Assembly (NCBI RefSeq): GCF_004366035.1
Contig: NZ_SOEE01000006.1
Location: forward strand, 335,731-399,730
Length of the DNA stretch: 64,000 nt
Direction of reading: 5' to 3'
DNA from: Cytobacillus oceanisediminis
GTDB lineage: Bacteria > Bacillota > Bacilli > Bacillales > Cytobacillaceae
Shown here in pieces: positions 24,671 to 32,696 of the stretch (its first letter is position 1; every line of letters begins with the position of its first letter). The notes under the pieces are model-generated. The model was not told the origin of the DNA. It ran no database searches and saw only the letters and a program-made list of their open reading frames with translations. The position numbers and the translations under genes were made by a program.

Positions 24671-26401
24671 ATGGCGAAAGTTTTAGCATTTCTTAAGCCT
24701 TACCGGATAGCGGTGGCAATAGCATTATTCTTAATGCTGACGGAGCTTGCTGTTGAGCTTATTCAGCCATTGCTAATGGCAAAGATCATAGATAAAGGCA
24801 TCCTTCAGAACAATCTTCAGGAAGTCGTGAAGTGGGGAGGGTTTATGCTGGCTGCCTCTTTTGCCGCTTTTGCGGCTGGAGTCATTAATTCCTTTTATGC
24901 TGCCCATGTCAGCCAAAGCTTTGGTTTTGATGTAAGGAAAAGCTTATATGACAAGGTGCAATCCTTCTCTTTTGCCAACTTTAATCTTTTTCCAACATCT
25001 TCATTAATTACCCGAATGACTAATGATATTACGCAGCTTCAAAATACAGTTTTTATGAGTCTTCGTATCATGATGAGAGCTCCTTTATTAATAGTTGGCG
25101 GCCTTATAATGGCTTTTGTGGTAAATGTGAAGCTTGCTCTTATCTTGTCAGCTGTGGCCCCCTTCCTTTTTCTATTTCTGTTTTGGGTAATGGGAAAAGG
25201 CGGCGTGCTCTTTAAAGCAGTCCAGGAAAAGCTGGACTCTGTGAACAGCGTCATGCAGGAGAATCTGACCGGGATTCGGCTAATTAAAGCGTTTGTCCGC
25301 AGAAATCATGAAGTGAAACGATTTACGCGCACGAATGAGGATCTTAGAGATGGAACGGTTAAAGCATTGCGTCTAATGGAAGTGACCATGCCTGTTTTGC
25401 TTTTAATCATGAATCTAAGTATTCTTGGTGTGCTTTGGTTTGGCAGCAAACAGGTAAATGCAGGGGAAGTAAAGGTAGGAGAGATTGTTGCAATTGTTAA
25501 CTATGCTACCAGAATAACGGCCGCATTCTCCATTTTCTCCTGGATTATCATGGCATTCTCAAGGGCGAGGGCCTCTGCAAATCGTGTTGCAGAGGTGCTG
25601 GAGACTGATGTGGATTTGACAGACAACTCAGAATCCAAGAATGCCCTAACAATAAGTCAGGGCAAAATTCTATTTAAAAATGTATCTTTTAATTACCCAG
25701 GCACTTCAGAGAAGGTGCTGGATGGCATCAGCTTTACAATAAATCCTGGGGAAACAGTAGCGATATTAGGTGCAACAGGCTCAGGAAAGACATCTTTATT
25801 CCAGCTCATCCCCCGGCTTTATGATGTGACCGGAGGTAAGGTTGAAATAGATGGGCATGATGTACGGGAAATGAAAATGGAGAATCTCCGCAGGAAAATT
25901 GGCTTTGTGCCTCAGGAAGCCCTGCTTTTTACAGGCAGTGTGAAAGAGAACATTTCATGGGGCAAGGAAGATGCCGTGATGGAGGAAATAACTGAAGCAG
26001 CTGTCAATGCACAGATACATGAAACGATTATGAAGCTTCCTGGAGGTTATGAAACAAAAGTGGGACAAAAGGGTGTTAATTTATCGGGCGGGCAAAAACA
26101 GCGTCTATCCATTGCACGGGCGCTGGTAAGAATGCCGAAAATCCTTCTGCTTGATGACAGCACAAGTGCTCTGGATATGAAAACAGAGGGAAAACTTTTG
26201 TGTTCTTTAAAAAAATATCCTTGTACAACACTGATTATCACACAGAAAATCAGTACAGCAATGGAAGCAGACAGAATCTTTTTGCTTAAAGATGGAAGGC
26301 TTCTGGCAGAGGGAGACCACGAGAATCTCCTTAAAACATCAGGATTGTATAAGCGGATTTTTCTATCCCAATCTGGAAAGGAGAACAGAAATTATGCTTA
26401 A
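24671..26401 (+). CDS. ABC exporter half-transporter with degenerate ATP site (YfiB-like subunit)
   Basis: 576 residues: six-helix exporter membrane domain (1-310) then an ABC ATPase. Walker A GATGSGKT and signature LSGGQKQR are standard. The catalytic Glu after Walker B is Asp (LLLDDSTSALD) and the switch His is Gln (LIITQKIST). The next gene has the opposite pattern. This is the known layout of asymmetric heterodimeric exporters (BmrCD, TM287/288, LmrCD), where one of the two ATP sites is inactive. Size and order fit B. subtilis YfiB/YfiC. Overlap of 8 nt with the partner indicates coupled translation. Likely exports drugs or lipophilic compounds; substrate not known. Confidence 0.9.
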   Translation: MAKVLAFLKPYRIAVAIALFLMLTELAVELIQPLLMAKIIDKGILQNNLQEVVKWGGFMLAASFAAFAAGVINSFYAAHVSQSFGFDVRKSLYDKVQSFSFANFNLFPTSSLITRMTNDITQLQNTVFMSLRIMMRAPLLIVGGLIMAFVVNVKLALILSAVAPFLFLFLFWVMGKGGVLFKAVQEKLDSVNSVMQENLTGIRLIKAFVRRNHEVKRFTRTNEDLRDGTVKALRLMEVTMPVLLLIMNLSILGVLWFGSKQVNAGEVKVGEIVAIVNYATRITAAFSIFSWIIMAFSRARASANRVAEVLETDVDLTDNSESKNALTISQGKILFKNVSFNYPGTSEKVLDGISFTINPGETVAILGATGSGKTSLFQLIPRLYDVTGGKVEIDGHDVREMKMENLRRKIGFVPQEALLFTGSVKENISWGKEDAVMEEITEAAVNAQIHETIMKLPGGYETKVGQKGVNLSGGQKQRLSIARALVRMPKILLLDDSTSALDMKTEGKLLCSLKKYPCTTLIITQKISTAMEADRIFLLKDGRLLAEGDHENLLKTSGLYKRIFLSQSGKENRNYA

Positions 26402-28223
26402 ACAGCTCAAAGAACCTTTCCAATATAAAAAGATTCCTCTCGACTTGAATGGTGAATTTACTAAAGGGAAAAAGCCGAAATCTGAGAACATCAATTTCAC
26501 ATTAAAAAGAATTTGGACATACTTAGCCTACAATAAAGGGTTGTTATCTCTTGTTCTATTAATGGTGGTTATCAGCTCAGCAATGGGGCTGCTTGGTCCA
26601 TATTTAGTCGGGATGGCGATCGACGAGTATATTGTCACAAAGAACCGCAATGGATTTATAGCCTTACTGATCTGGCTCGGAGTCATCTATGTGATGAACT
26701 CGCTTGCACTTTGGTTTCAGAATTATTGGATGATCGGCATCGCCCAGGAAACTGTATTTACAATGAGAACGAAGCTTTTCAAACATTTGCATAAGCTCCC
26801 TATTCCGTTCTTTGACAAGCGGCAGCAGGGGGAACTGATGAGCAGGGTAACAAACGATATTGAAAATGTCAGCTCGACTCTGAACAGTTCAGTGATCCAA
26901 GTCTTTTCCAGCCTGCTGACTTTAATTGGCACTGTTTCCGTTATGCTTTGGCTCAGTCCTTTGCTGACGCTCATTACACTGATCATTGTGCCGCTGATGT
27001 TTTTTGGAATGAAATGGATTACAGCACGGACAGGAAGGTTATTCAAAGAGCAGCAAAAGAATCTTGGAGAGCTGAACGGTTTTATTGAAGAAACCATATC
27101 AGGACAGAGGATCATAAAGACCTTTTCACAGGAAAAGAAAGTTATGGGCGAGTTCCGGGAAAAAGGAGAAAAGCTTAGGGGGGCAGGGTTCTGGGCTCAG
27201 ACATATTCCGGGTTTATCCCGAAGCTGATGAATGTTCTGAACAACTTGAGCTTTGCCATTATTGCGGGGGTTGGAGGCATTTTTGCTCTGAATGGAATGA
27301 TTTCAATCGGTGTCATTGTCATATTCACGGAGTATTCCCGACAATTCACACGTCCGCTTAATGACCTGGCAAATCAATTTAACACACTTTTATCAGCGAT
27401 TGCAGGAGCAGAGCGGGTATTTGACATTATGGATGAAGATGAAGAATTCAGAAATGATGAGCAGCTAAAAGAACTTACCGTAGTGAAAGGCGAGGTTGAA
27501 TTCCAAAATGTATCTTTTTCATATGAAGAAGATGGGAATACGGTAAGGGATGTAAGCCTTCATGTAAAAGCAGGACAGACTGCTGCCTTAGTTGGTCCGA
27601 CAGGTGCAGGAAAGACAACAATGATCAATTTACTCTCCCGATTTTATGAACGGGACTCAGGCCGTATATTAATTGACGGTGAAGATATAGCCAATGTGAA
27701 AAAAGAAAGCCTGAGGAAGCATATGGGATTTGTGCTGCAGGACTCGTTTCTTTTCAGCGGCACTGTGCGCGAAAATATCCGCTACGGCAGGCTGGAAGCA
27801 TTAGATGAAGAAGTGGTGGAGGCGGCTGAGCTTGCCAATGCCCATTCTTTTATCATGAAACTTCCTCATCAGTATGAGACAGTGCTGAGTCAGGACGGAA
27901 ATGGCATTAGTCAGGGGCAGAAACAGCTTCTTTCCATTGCACGTGCATTTCTGGCCAACCCGGGCATTTTAATTCTGGATGAAGCAACAAGCAGCATTGA
28001 TACGGTGACAGAGCTTAAAATTCAGGATGCCCTTCAGGAACTGATGAATGGCAGGACCAGTTTTGTCATTGCCCACCGTCTGAATACGATTCAGAAAGCG
28101 GATAAAATTTTTGTTCTTGAAGAGGGCAGGATTATTGAGGAAGGTACACATGAATCTCTGCTTGAACAGGAAGGCTTTTATTATCGGCTTCATGGTAAAG
28201 CGGCTGTGGGTGCGAATGCTTGA
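26394..28223 (+). CDS. ABC exporter half-transporter with catalytic Walker B but altered signature (YfiC-like subunit)
   Basis: 609 residues: N-terminal cytoplasmic extension of ~40 residues, six-helix exporter domain (about 50-340), ABC ATPase (375-605). Walker A GPTGAGKTT, Walker B ILILDEATSSID with catalytic Glu, and switch His in FVIAHRLNT are intact. The signature reads ISQGQKQ in place of LSGGQ, so the ATP site formed by this signature and the partner's Walker motifs would be the degenerate one. ATG 26394 lies in ATGCTTAA overlapping the partner's stop; AAAGGAGAAC is upstream. Confidence 0.92.
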   Translation: MLKQLKEPFQYKKIPLDLNGEFTKGKKPKSENINFTLKRIWTYLAYNKGLLSLVLLMVVISSAMGLLGPYLVGMAIDEYIVTKNRNGFIALLIWLGVIYVMNSLALWFQNYWMIGIAQETVFTMRTKLFKHLHKLPIPFFDKRQQGELMSRVTNDIENVSSTLNSSVIQVFSSLLTLIGTVSVMLWLSPLLTLITLIIVPLMFFGMKWITARTGRLFKEQQKNLGELNGFIEETISGQRIIKTFSQEKKVMGEFREKGEKLRGAGFWAQTYSGFIPKLMNVLNNLSFAIIAGVGGIFALNGMISIGVIVIFTEYSRQFTRPLNDLANQFNTLLSAIAGAERVFDIMDEDEEFRNDEQLKELTVVKGEVEFQNVSFSYEEDGNTVRDVSLHVKAGQTAALVGPTGAGKTTMINLLSRFYERDSGRILIDGEDIANVKKESLRKHMGFVLQDSFLFSGTVRENIRYGRLEALDEEVVEAAELANAHSFIMKLPHQYETVLSQDGNGISQGQKQLLSIARAFLANPGILILDEATSSIDTVTELKIQDALQELMNGRTSFVIAHRLNTIQKADKIFVLEEGRIIEEGTHESLLEQEGFYYRLHGKAAVGANA

Positions 28224-28275
28224 AATGGCATTTGGATGGAAAATAGGTGTATGGCCTGCAGGGATATAATAGATT

Positions 28276-28315
28276 AGGCGGACTTGATTACTATCAAATC
28301 CGCCTTTTTGCTTAT
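28276..28315. terminator. Terminator between convergent genes
   Basis: Arms AGGCGGACTTGA 28276-28287 and TCAAATCCGCCT 28294-28305 with TTTTT after on the forward strand. The reverse gene ends 6 nt further on. Confidence 0.85.
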
Positions 28316-28984
28316 CTATAAAATGACATTCTTTTCTTTAGCTTCTTTTAGCCAATCCGGGAATTCATTCAACAAGAGGTCATAAAGTTCGTTATCAGAA
28401 ATGGTCTCGATATTTTTAATGTGGAAAAAGTTTGCGTTATCGATATAGCGGCCATCCATTTCATCCAACTTTTCCAGTACTTCAAAGTTTGAATCGCCTA
28501 TGCCGACAAACTGCCAAAATAATGGTTTATCGGATGATGCTGCAACCGGTTTTTTGATCGTTCTTTTACAGCCTCCATCATTAATGAAAACAATGAAGGC
28601 AGGGTCTTTACTCCGATCTTCTGTGGTATATTTCTGAATGACATCCGCCATTACTGGCGGTTCATCATTTCTTCCGAATTTGTGAATCAGATCATTATTT
28701 ATGATATATTGATCCACATATCCTTCAAAGTCATGTTCTGTTACCGGCTTCAACCTGGAAAATTCATTATCATAGACCCAAATATCAAGTGCGCCGTCAT
28801 CATCAAATTGGCTGGCAACTGCTAAGATTCTCTCCACAACCCTTTGGACAGTCCCGTTTTTATATAACTTGCGCATGGAGCCGGAAATGTCCAGAACAAG
28901 TCCTACCCTGGCAGTAACATTTGTCAGCTTCTTTTTCTCCAGGACAAGTCCTGCCGATTTTTTTAATAAACTAATAGAGCTCAT
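28316..28984 (-). CDS. VWA-domain protein
   Basis: 222 residues dominated by a von Willebrand factor A fold. The metal-ion-dependent adhesion site is intact: DISGSM (DxSxS) near residue 34, a Thr region near 105 and an Asp region (FINDGG) near 140. It resembles the VWA proteins found with TerD-type stress genes, and no ter gene is nearby. Start at ATG 28984 because AAAGGGGGA lies 10 nt upstream; ATG 29008 is in frame but overlaps that site. No signal peptide, so cytoplasmic. Partner unknown. Confidence 0.8.
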   Translation of the reverse strand: MSSISLLKKSAGLVLEKKKLTNVTARVGLVLDISGSMRKLYKNGTVQRVVERILAVASQFDDDGALDIWVYDNEFSRLKPVTEHDFEGYVDQYIINNDLIHKFGRNDEPPVMADVIQKYTTEDRSKDPAFIVFINDGGCKRTIKKPVAASSDKPLFWQFVGIGDSNFEVLEKLDEMDGRYIDNANFFHIKNIETISDNELYDLLLNEFPDWLKEAKEKNVIL

Positions 28985-29049
28985 TACTGTGAATCCCCCT
29001 TTAATCATATATCCAAAAATTTACCATACTGGGAGCCTATTAGCATTAT

Positions 29050-30111
29050 TTAATTTGAAAATTTCATAGCAAAGTCGATAAGCATTTTTTCATATAAATG
29101 AATGGAATGCGGCAGGACATATTCATTATCACCGTGCCAGTTCATGCCGGTTGGGCCAAACTCGATAGCTGGTATCCCGTAATTGGCAAAGAACACAGTA
29201 TCAGCAGAACCATGCTGCCCAAAGAAAACAGCTTTGTCTTCTGTGTGCTTTTCAACAATAGGTTCAAGCATCAAGATGAAAGGATTGTCTCTGGCTGTTA
29301 CAAGCGGCTTGCTGAACATATTCATGATTATTTCTCCATCTGTGATATTTTCGATTTGTTTGATGATCTCTTCATGATCCTGTTCAGGCAAGTATCGGAT
29401 ATCATAGGACATTATACATTTTTCAGGCACCTTATTATAAACATCTCCTCCAGTTATTTTTGCCAGATTAATCGAAGGCTGTGGAAAGAATTCAGATGCT
29501 TCTTTTGCAAAAGGCAATTTTAATAGTTTTTGATGTACTTCAAAAGCCTTTTCAATGGCATTGACTCCTTCCCATGGACGGCTGCCGTGGGCCGGATCTC
29601 CGTCTATCTGGATGTCCAGCCTGATAACTCCTTTCGCTTCCAGAGCAATTCCGAGCTGAGTCGGTTCAGAACAAATGACAAAATCCCCGCGATACCCCTG
29701 TTCTGCTAAATACCCGGAACAATTAAAACCGCCGATTTCTTCATCTGATACAATTTGAAGCTGTATTTTTACGCCAATTGGCTTATTGCGGAGTGCTTTT
29801 ACTGCACACATCATGGCCGCAACCCCGGCTTTCATATCCGCTGCCCCGCGTCCATATATTTTATCCCGGAGTTCTACAGGAATGAACTGTTCATCCTTTC
29901 CTGAGACAACATCCACATGTCCATTAAAAATAACGGTTTGATCACCGCTTCCAATCTCACAGACTGTCATTTTATAGCCATTATTTTCAATTATTCTAGA
30001 GGGAAGGTCGTGGCCTGACAGCCATTGATGGCAATATTCGATTGCCTGGTTTGCTCCTTCCTTTGAAGAGCTATTAATAGAAATGAGATCTTTCAGTAAG
30101 CTTTCAAGCAT
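29050..30111 (-). CDS. M20 family peptidase (ArgE/DapE type deacylase)
   Basis: 353-residue zinc-dependent amidohydrolase of the ArgE/DapE/CPG2 group. Motifs: FNGHVDVVSG near residue 62 (first metal His and the adjacent Asp), GRGAADMKAG near residue 88 (bridging Asp), SDEEIGG near residue 122 (catalytic Glu pair), CSEPTQLG near residue 146, and GQHGSADTVFF at the C-terminal His. There is a typical dimerisation insert between residues ~170 and 280. Cytoplasmic. Substrates in the family include N-acetylornithine and N-succinyl-diaminopimelate; the sequence alone does not choose. AAGGAGGAC precedes ATG 30111. Divergent from the DoxX gene. Confidence 0.87.
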   Translation of the reverse strand: MLESLLKDLISINSSSKEGANQAIEYCHQWLSGHDLPSRIIENNGYKMTVCEIGSGDQTVIFNGHVDVVSGKDEQFIPVELRDKIYGRGAADMKAGVAAMMCAVKALRNKPIGVKIQLQIVSDEEIGGFNCSGYLAEQGYRGDFVICSEPTQLGIALEAKGVIRLDIQIDGDPAHGSRPWEGVNAIEKAFEVHQKLLKLPFAKEASEFFPQPSINLAKITGGDVYNKVPEKCIMSYDIRYLPEQDHEEIIKQIENITDGEIIMNMFSKPLVTARDNPFILMLEPIVEKHTEDKAVFFGQHGSADTVFFANYGIPAIEFGPTGMNWHGDNEYVLPHSIHLYEKMLIDFAMKFSN

Positions 30112-30236
30112 GTGTCTAAGGTCCTCCTTTAATGCAGCAATTATTTTACACAGTACTATTCCTATTCCCGCTTTGTCGGAATGAAAACAGCCTGATCAAT
30201 CATAGCCCGATATTTGTGAAGAATTGGTGAAGTGTA

Positions 30237-30265
30237 TTGCGAAAAGGAAAGGGAAGGAGTATATT
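30237..30265 (+). promoter_or_regulatory. Candidate promoter of the DoxX gene
   Basis: TTGCGA (30237-30242), 17-nt spacer, TATATT (30260-30265). It would start transcription near 30272, giving a leader of about 150 nt, with the first Rex/Fnr-like site just inside the transcript. Confidence 0.5.
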
Positions 30266-30281
30266 ATAAGTGAAGAGAGTT

Positions 30282-30297
30282 AGTGAAGTATTTCACA
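30282..30297. promoter_or_regulatory. Rex/Fnr-like operator 1
   Basis: AGTGAAGTATTTCACA, flanked to TAGTGAAGTATTTCACAA. It matches 13 of 14 fixed positions of the Rex motif TTGTGAANNNNTTCACAA and, with one mismatch, the Fnr motif TGTGA-N6-TCACA. It sits 10-26 nt downstream of the predicted start point. Confidence 0.55.
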
Positions 30298-30381
30298 AGC
30301 GACTTCGCTGGAACAATCTTTCTTCTCAAGAGCTGGCCGGCTTTTAAATCCCCTGATAGGGAAAAATTTTTTAAGTGACTA

Positions 30382-30397
30382 TGTGAAATTATTCACA
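30382..30397. promoter_or_regulatory. Rex/Fnr-like operator 2
   Basis: Perfect inverted repeat TGTGAAATTATTCACA: 13 of 14 fixed Rex positions and a perfect Fnr motif. It is exactly 100 bp from site 1 and 24 nt before the DoxX start codon. Confidence 0.65.
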
Positions 30398-30420
30398 ATA
30401 AAAACATGGAGATGATTATC

Positions 30421-30924
30421 ATGAAATGGTGGAAAACTCCTAAGGCAGCAGCCGTGTGGACAATATTAAGGGTTTGGCTTGGAATACAATGGCTTGAAGC
30501 TGGGTGGCATAAGGTAACAGAGGGATTTAACGCAGGCGGATTCATGCAGGGGGCCATAGCGCAAGCCGCTGGCGACCATCCGGCTGTGCAGGGCTGGTAT
30601 GCGGGATTCCTGGAAAATGTAGCATTGCCAAACGCGGATTTATTCAGTACTTTAGTTGCATGGGGCGAAGTTCTTGTTGGAATTGGACTTATACTTGGAG
30701 CAGCGACCATTCCGGCATTAATCGCAGGAGCTTTCATGAATCTAAACTTCTTATTAGCAGGAACAACAAGCACTAACCCAATACTATATACAGCAGCAAT
30801 CATCCTTCTATTTACAGGTGCAGGTGCTTACTACTGGGGTGTTGACAGATTCGCTATCCCTTATATTAAGACAATGATGAAAGGCGGTCACGGAATAGGG
30901 AAAAAAGAAGCACACACTCACTGA
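30421..30924 (+). CDS. DoxX family membrane protein
   Basis: 167-residue DoxX-family protein with four hydrophobic helices (about residues 9-27, 70-90, 95-115 and 118-138). The family start TPKAAAVWTILRVWLGIQWL is followed by EAGWHKV, and a GWYAGFLENVA segment precedes the second helix. The C-terminus is basic and His-rich. Family members sit in oxidative or quinone stress responses (e.g. CatD, MhqP of B. subtilis). ATG 30421 is set by GGAG at 30408-30411; an ATG at 30406 overlaps it. The upstream operators suggest control by NADH/NAD+ ratio or oxygen limitation (inference). Confidence 0.85.
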   Translation: MKWWKTPKAAAVWTILRVWLGIQWLEAGWHKVTEGFNAGGFMQGAIAQAAGDHPAVQGWYAGFLENVALPNADLFSTLVAWGEVLVGIGLILGAATIPALIAGAFMNLNFLLAGTTSTNPILYTAAIILLFTGAGAYYWGVDRFAIPYIKTMMKGGHGIGKKEAHTH

Positions 30925-30936
30925 GAATAGATATAT

Positions 30937-30968
30937 AAAAGCAGGAACCTTATGTTCCTGCTTTTTTT
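30937..30968 (+). terminator. Terminator of the DoxX gene
   Basis: Arms AAAAGCAGGAAC 30937-30948 and GTTCCTGCTTTT 30954-30965, then TTTT. Confidence 0.9.
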
Positions 30969-30979
30969 GTCCTTTAGGG

Positions 30980-31168
30980 CTAGCGTTTCTGTCTGCTTTT
31001 TGCCCGCTGATCAGCAGCCTTGGAACGTGCCATTGCCTCGAGATCATCATGATCGGCAAGTTCGCGGTTAAATTCTACGTCGATGCCGTCAGATTTCATG
31101 TTTTTTGGTACTTGTGGAAGTGATGATTTGTTTTTATCACGAGTTTTATGTCCATGTGCACGGCCCAT
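30980..31168 (-). CDS. yfhD: YfhD family small protein
   Basis: 62-residue, highly charged, soluble protein starting MGRAHGHKTRDKNKSSLPQ, the YfhD signature, and ending in a basic tail. Function unknown. It opens the segment syntenic with B. subtilis yfhD-yfhE-yfhF-recX. AAAGGGGTT lies upstream of the ATG. Confidence 0.85.
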   Translation of the reverse strand: MGRAHGHKTRDKNKSSLPQVPKNMKSDGIDVEFNRELADHDDLEAMARSKAADQRAKSRQKR

Positions 31169-31191
31169 TGTAAATAACCCCTTTCAGCAAT

Positions 31192-31226
31192 AAAGGTGCG
31201 GAAACTAAATGTTTCCGTACCTTTAT
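31192..31226 (-). terminator. Terminator between yfhE and yfhD
   Basis: Arms AAAGGTGCGGAAAC 31192-31205 and GTTTCCGTACCTTT 31211-31224. It lies just after yfhE on the reverse strand and just before yfhD's ribosome binding site. Confidence 0.7.
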
Positions 31227-31260
31227 CATGTGCCATTAATAGGGCTGGTATGGGTGGAAA

Positions 31261-31386
31261 TTAATGTTTTGACTGTCTGCCTGCAAATCCGCCCGCTTTG
31301 TCAGCTGTTTTGAATTCTCTTGAATAAGTTACTTCCTGCATGCTTGATAAAGTGCTTTTGGATTTGTCTTTTTTCTTTTTGTCCAC
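31261..31386 (-). CDS. yfhE: YfhE family small protein
   Basis: 41-residue reading frame from GTG 31386 (site AAAGGATG 8 nt upstream) to TAA at 31261. It reads VDKKKKDKSKSTLSS, then MQEVTYSREFKTADKAGG, and ends FAGRQSKH. The Lys-rich start and YSREFK-ADKAGG core are the YfhE signature, and the position between yfhD and yfhF agrees. Function unknown; too short for many gene callers. Confidence 0.82.
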   Translation of the reverse strand: MDKKKKDKSKSTLSSMQEVTYSREFKTADKAGGFAGRQSKH

Positions 31387-31459
31387 TTCGTATCATCCTT
31401 TCAGAATAAGGTTCACACTTCCCTTATTTTTCCCTTATTTGAAAAAAATGATACAAATT

Positions 31460-32365
31460 TCATTGATAAATATCGCTGAGAGCTGCCTTTAAGTCTGGAT
31501 ATAAAAATTCATAACCGAATGACTGCAATTTTTCAGGAAGTACTTTTTGCCCCTCTAAAACCAGGGTACTCATCTCCCCAAGAGCTATTTTCAGAGCAAA
31601 TCCAGGAGCAGGAATCCAGTGTGGGCGATTAAGGACTTCTCCAAGTATTTGTCCAAATTCCTTCATTGTCACAGGGTAGGGCGATGTAAAATTCACAGGA
31701 CCCTGAAGCTGTTCTTGTTCAATGCAAAAAAGGATTCCGTTTACGGCATCACCTAAATGAATCCAGGAAACCAATTGACTGCCTGTTCCGACAGTCCCTC
31801 CGGCAAATAATTTATAAGGAAGGGCTATTCGCGGAAGAGCACCATCGTTTTTCTCAAGAATGATTCCAAACCTGCAGAATACTGTCCTGACTTCAAATTC
31901 TTCTGCCTTGGATGCCTCTTCCTCCCAGCGTCTTACTGTTTCAGCCAAAAAATCAGTACCGCTTTTCCTGGAAGCTTCGGTGAAGGTTTCAACCTTTGAA
32001 GTGCCATAGTAACCAACGGCGCTGGCATTGATAAGTGTATACGGCTTTTCTTCAAGGCGGCTAATAATCCGGATAACTTCCTTAGTGGCTGTAATGCGGC
32101 TGTTTAATATTCGTTTTTTTCGTTCTTCCGTCCATCTTCCACTGTTAATGGACTCACCAGCCAGGTTGATAAACACGTCAATGCTTTCCAGATTATCTTC
32201 CGGTGAATCATCATCGTTCAGCCATTGTACATAATACAGGTTTTTAGAATGCTGCTTATTAGATATATCTCTGGTTAGAATAAATATTTCATGTTTTTTC
32301 TCCAGTAATTTTTTCACCAAGGCGTTTCCAACAAAGCCAGTTCCGCCTGCGATGGCTATTCTCAT
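31460..32365 (-). CDS. yfhF: TIGR01777 family NAD(P)-dependent epimerase
   Basis: 301-residue extended-SDR protein. N-terminal GGTGFVGNALVKKLL is the nucleotide-binding motif. FINLAGESINSGRWTEERK near residue 70 is diagnostic of the YfhF/SULA family, with SAVGYYGT near residue 110 and SWIHLGDAV near residue 215. ATG 32365 is chosen because AAAGGGGA lies 8 nt upstream. Substrate unknown. Divergent from recX, with a repeat element in the gap. Confidence 0.9.
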   Translation of the reverse strand: MRIAIAGGTGFVGNALVKKLLEKKHEIFILTRDISNKQHSKNLYYVQWLNDDDSPEDNLESIDVFINLAGESINSGRWTEERKKRILNSRITATKEVIRIISRLEEKPYTLINASAVGYYGTSKVETFTEASRKSGTDFLAETVRRWEEEASKAEEFEVRTVFCRFGIILEKNDGALPRIALPYKLFAGGTVGTGSQLVSWIHLGDAVNGILFCIEQEQLQGPVNFTSPYPVTMKEFGQILGEVLNRPHWIPAPGFALKIALGEMSTLVLEGQKVLPEKLQSFGYEFLYPDLKAALSDIYQ

Positions 32366-32487
32366 GGGAGATTCCCCTTTCAAGTGGCAAATACTTTGTT
32401 ACAGTTTACGACGTTTTAATTCAAAATCCTTTTTTTTGATAAGGTTGTTTTCGCAAGGTTTGTTGCTTTTTGTATATTATTTATTGA

Positions 32488-32612
32488 GTTGATTGGAAGG
32501 TACCGACACCCCTGCAGGAGTAGCGGGACAGGTGAGACCCCGCAGACGCGGAGCGTCGAGGATGCTCACCGCCCGCCCCGCGGAAAGCGAGCAGCCTGGA
32601 GCGGAAATCAAC
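32488..32612. repeat. GC-rich intergenic element with terminal inverted repeats (copy 1)
   Basis: Bounded by GTTGATT (32488-32494) and AATCAAC (32606-32612). The inside is strongly GC-rich compared with its surroundings and can fold: GGTGAG 32531-32536 with CTCACC 32565-32570, enclosing GACGC (32545-32549) with GCGTC (32553-32557). The sequence resembles a repeat I know to be scattered between genes in Bacillus-type genomes; that recollection is unverified here. No reading frame is expected. A partly eroded relative lies at 38290-38403. Confidence 0.75.
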
Positions 32613-32696
32613 GGTTAACATGGATAGGCGCAAAACATCAATTTATACGAAAAGAGCCTTTGGTTATGTTACATTTAAGAAAAGAGGTGGAGAAAA

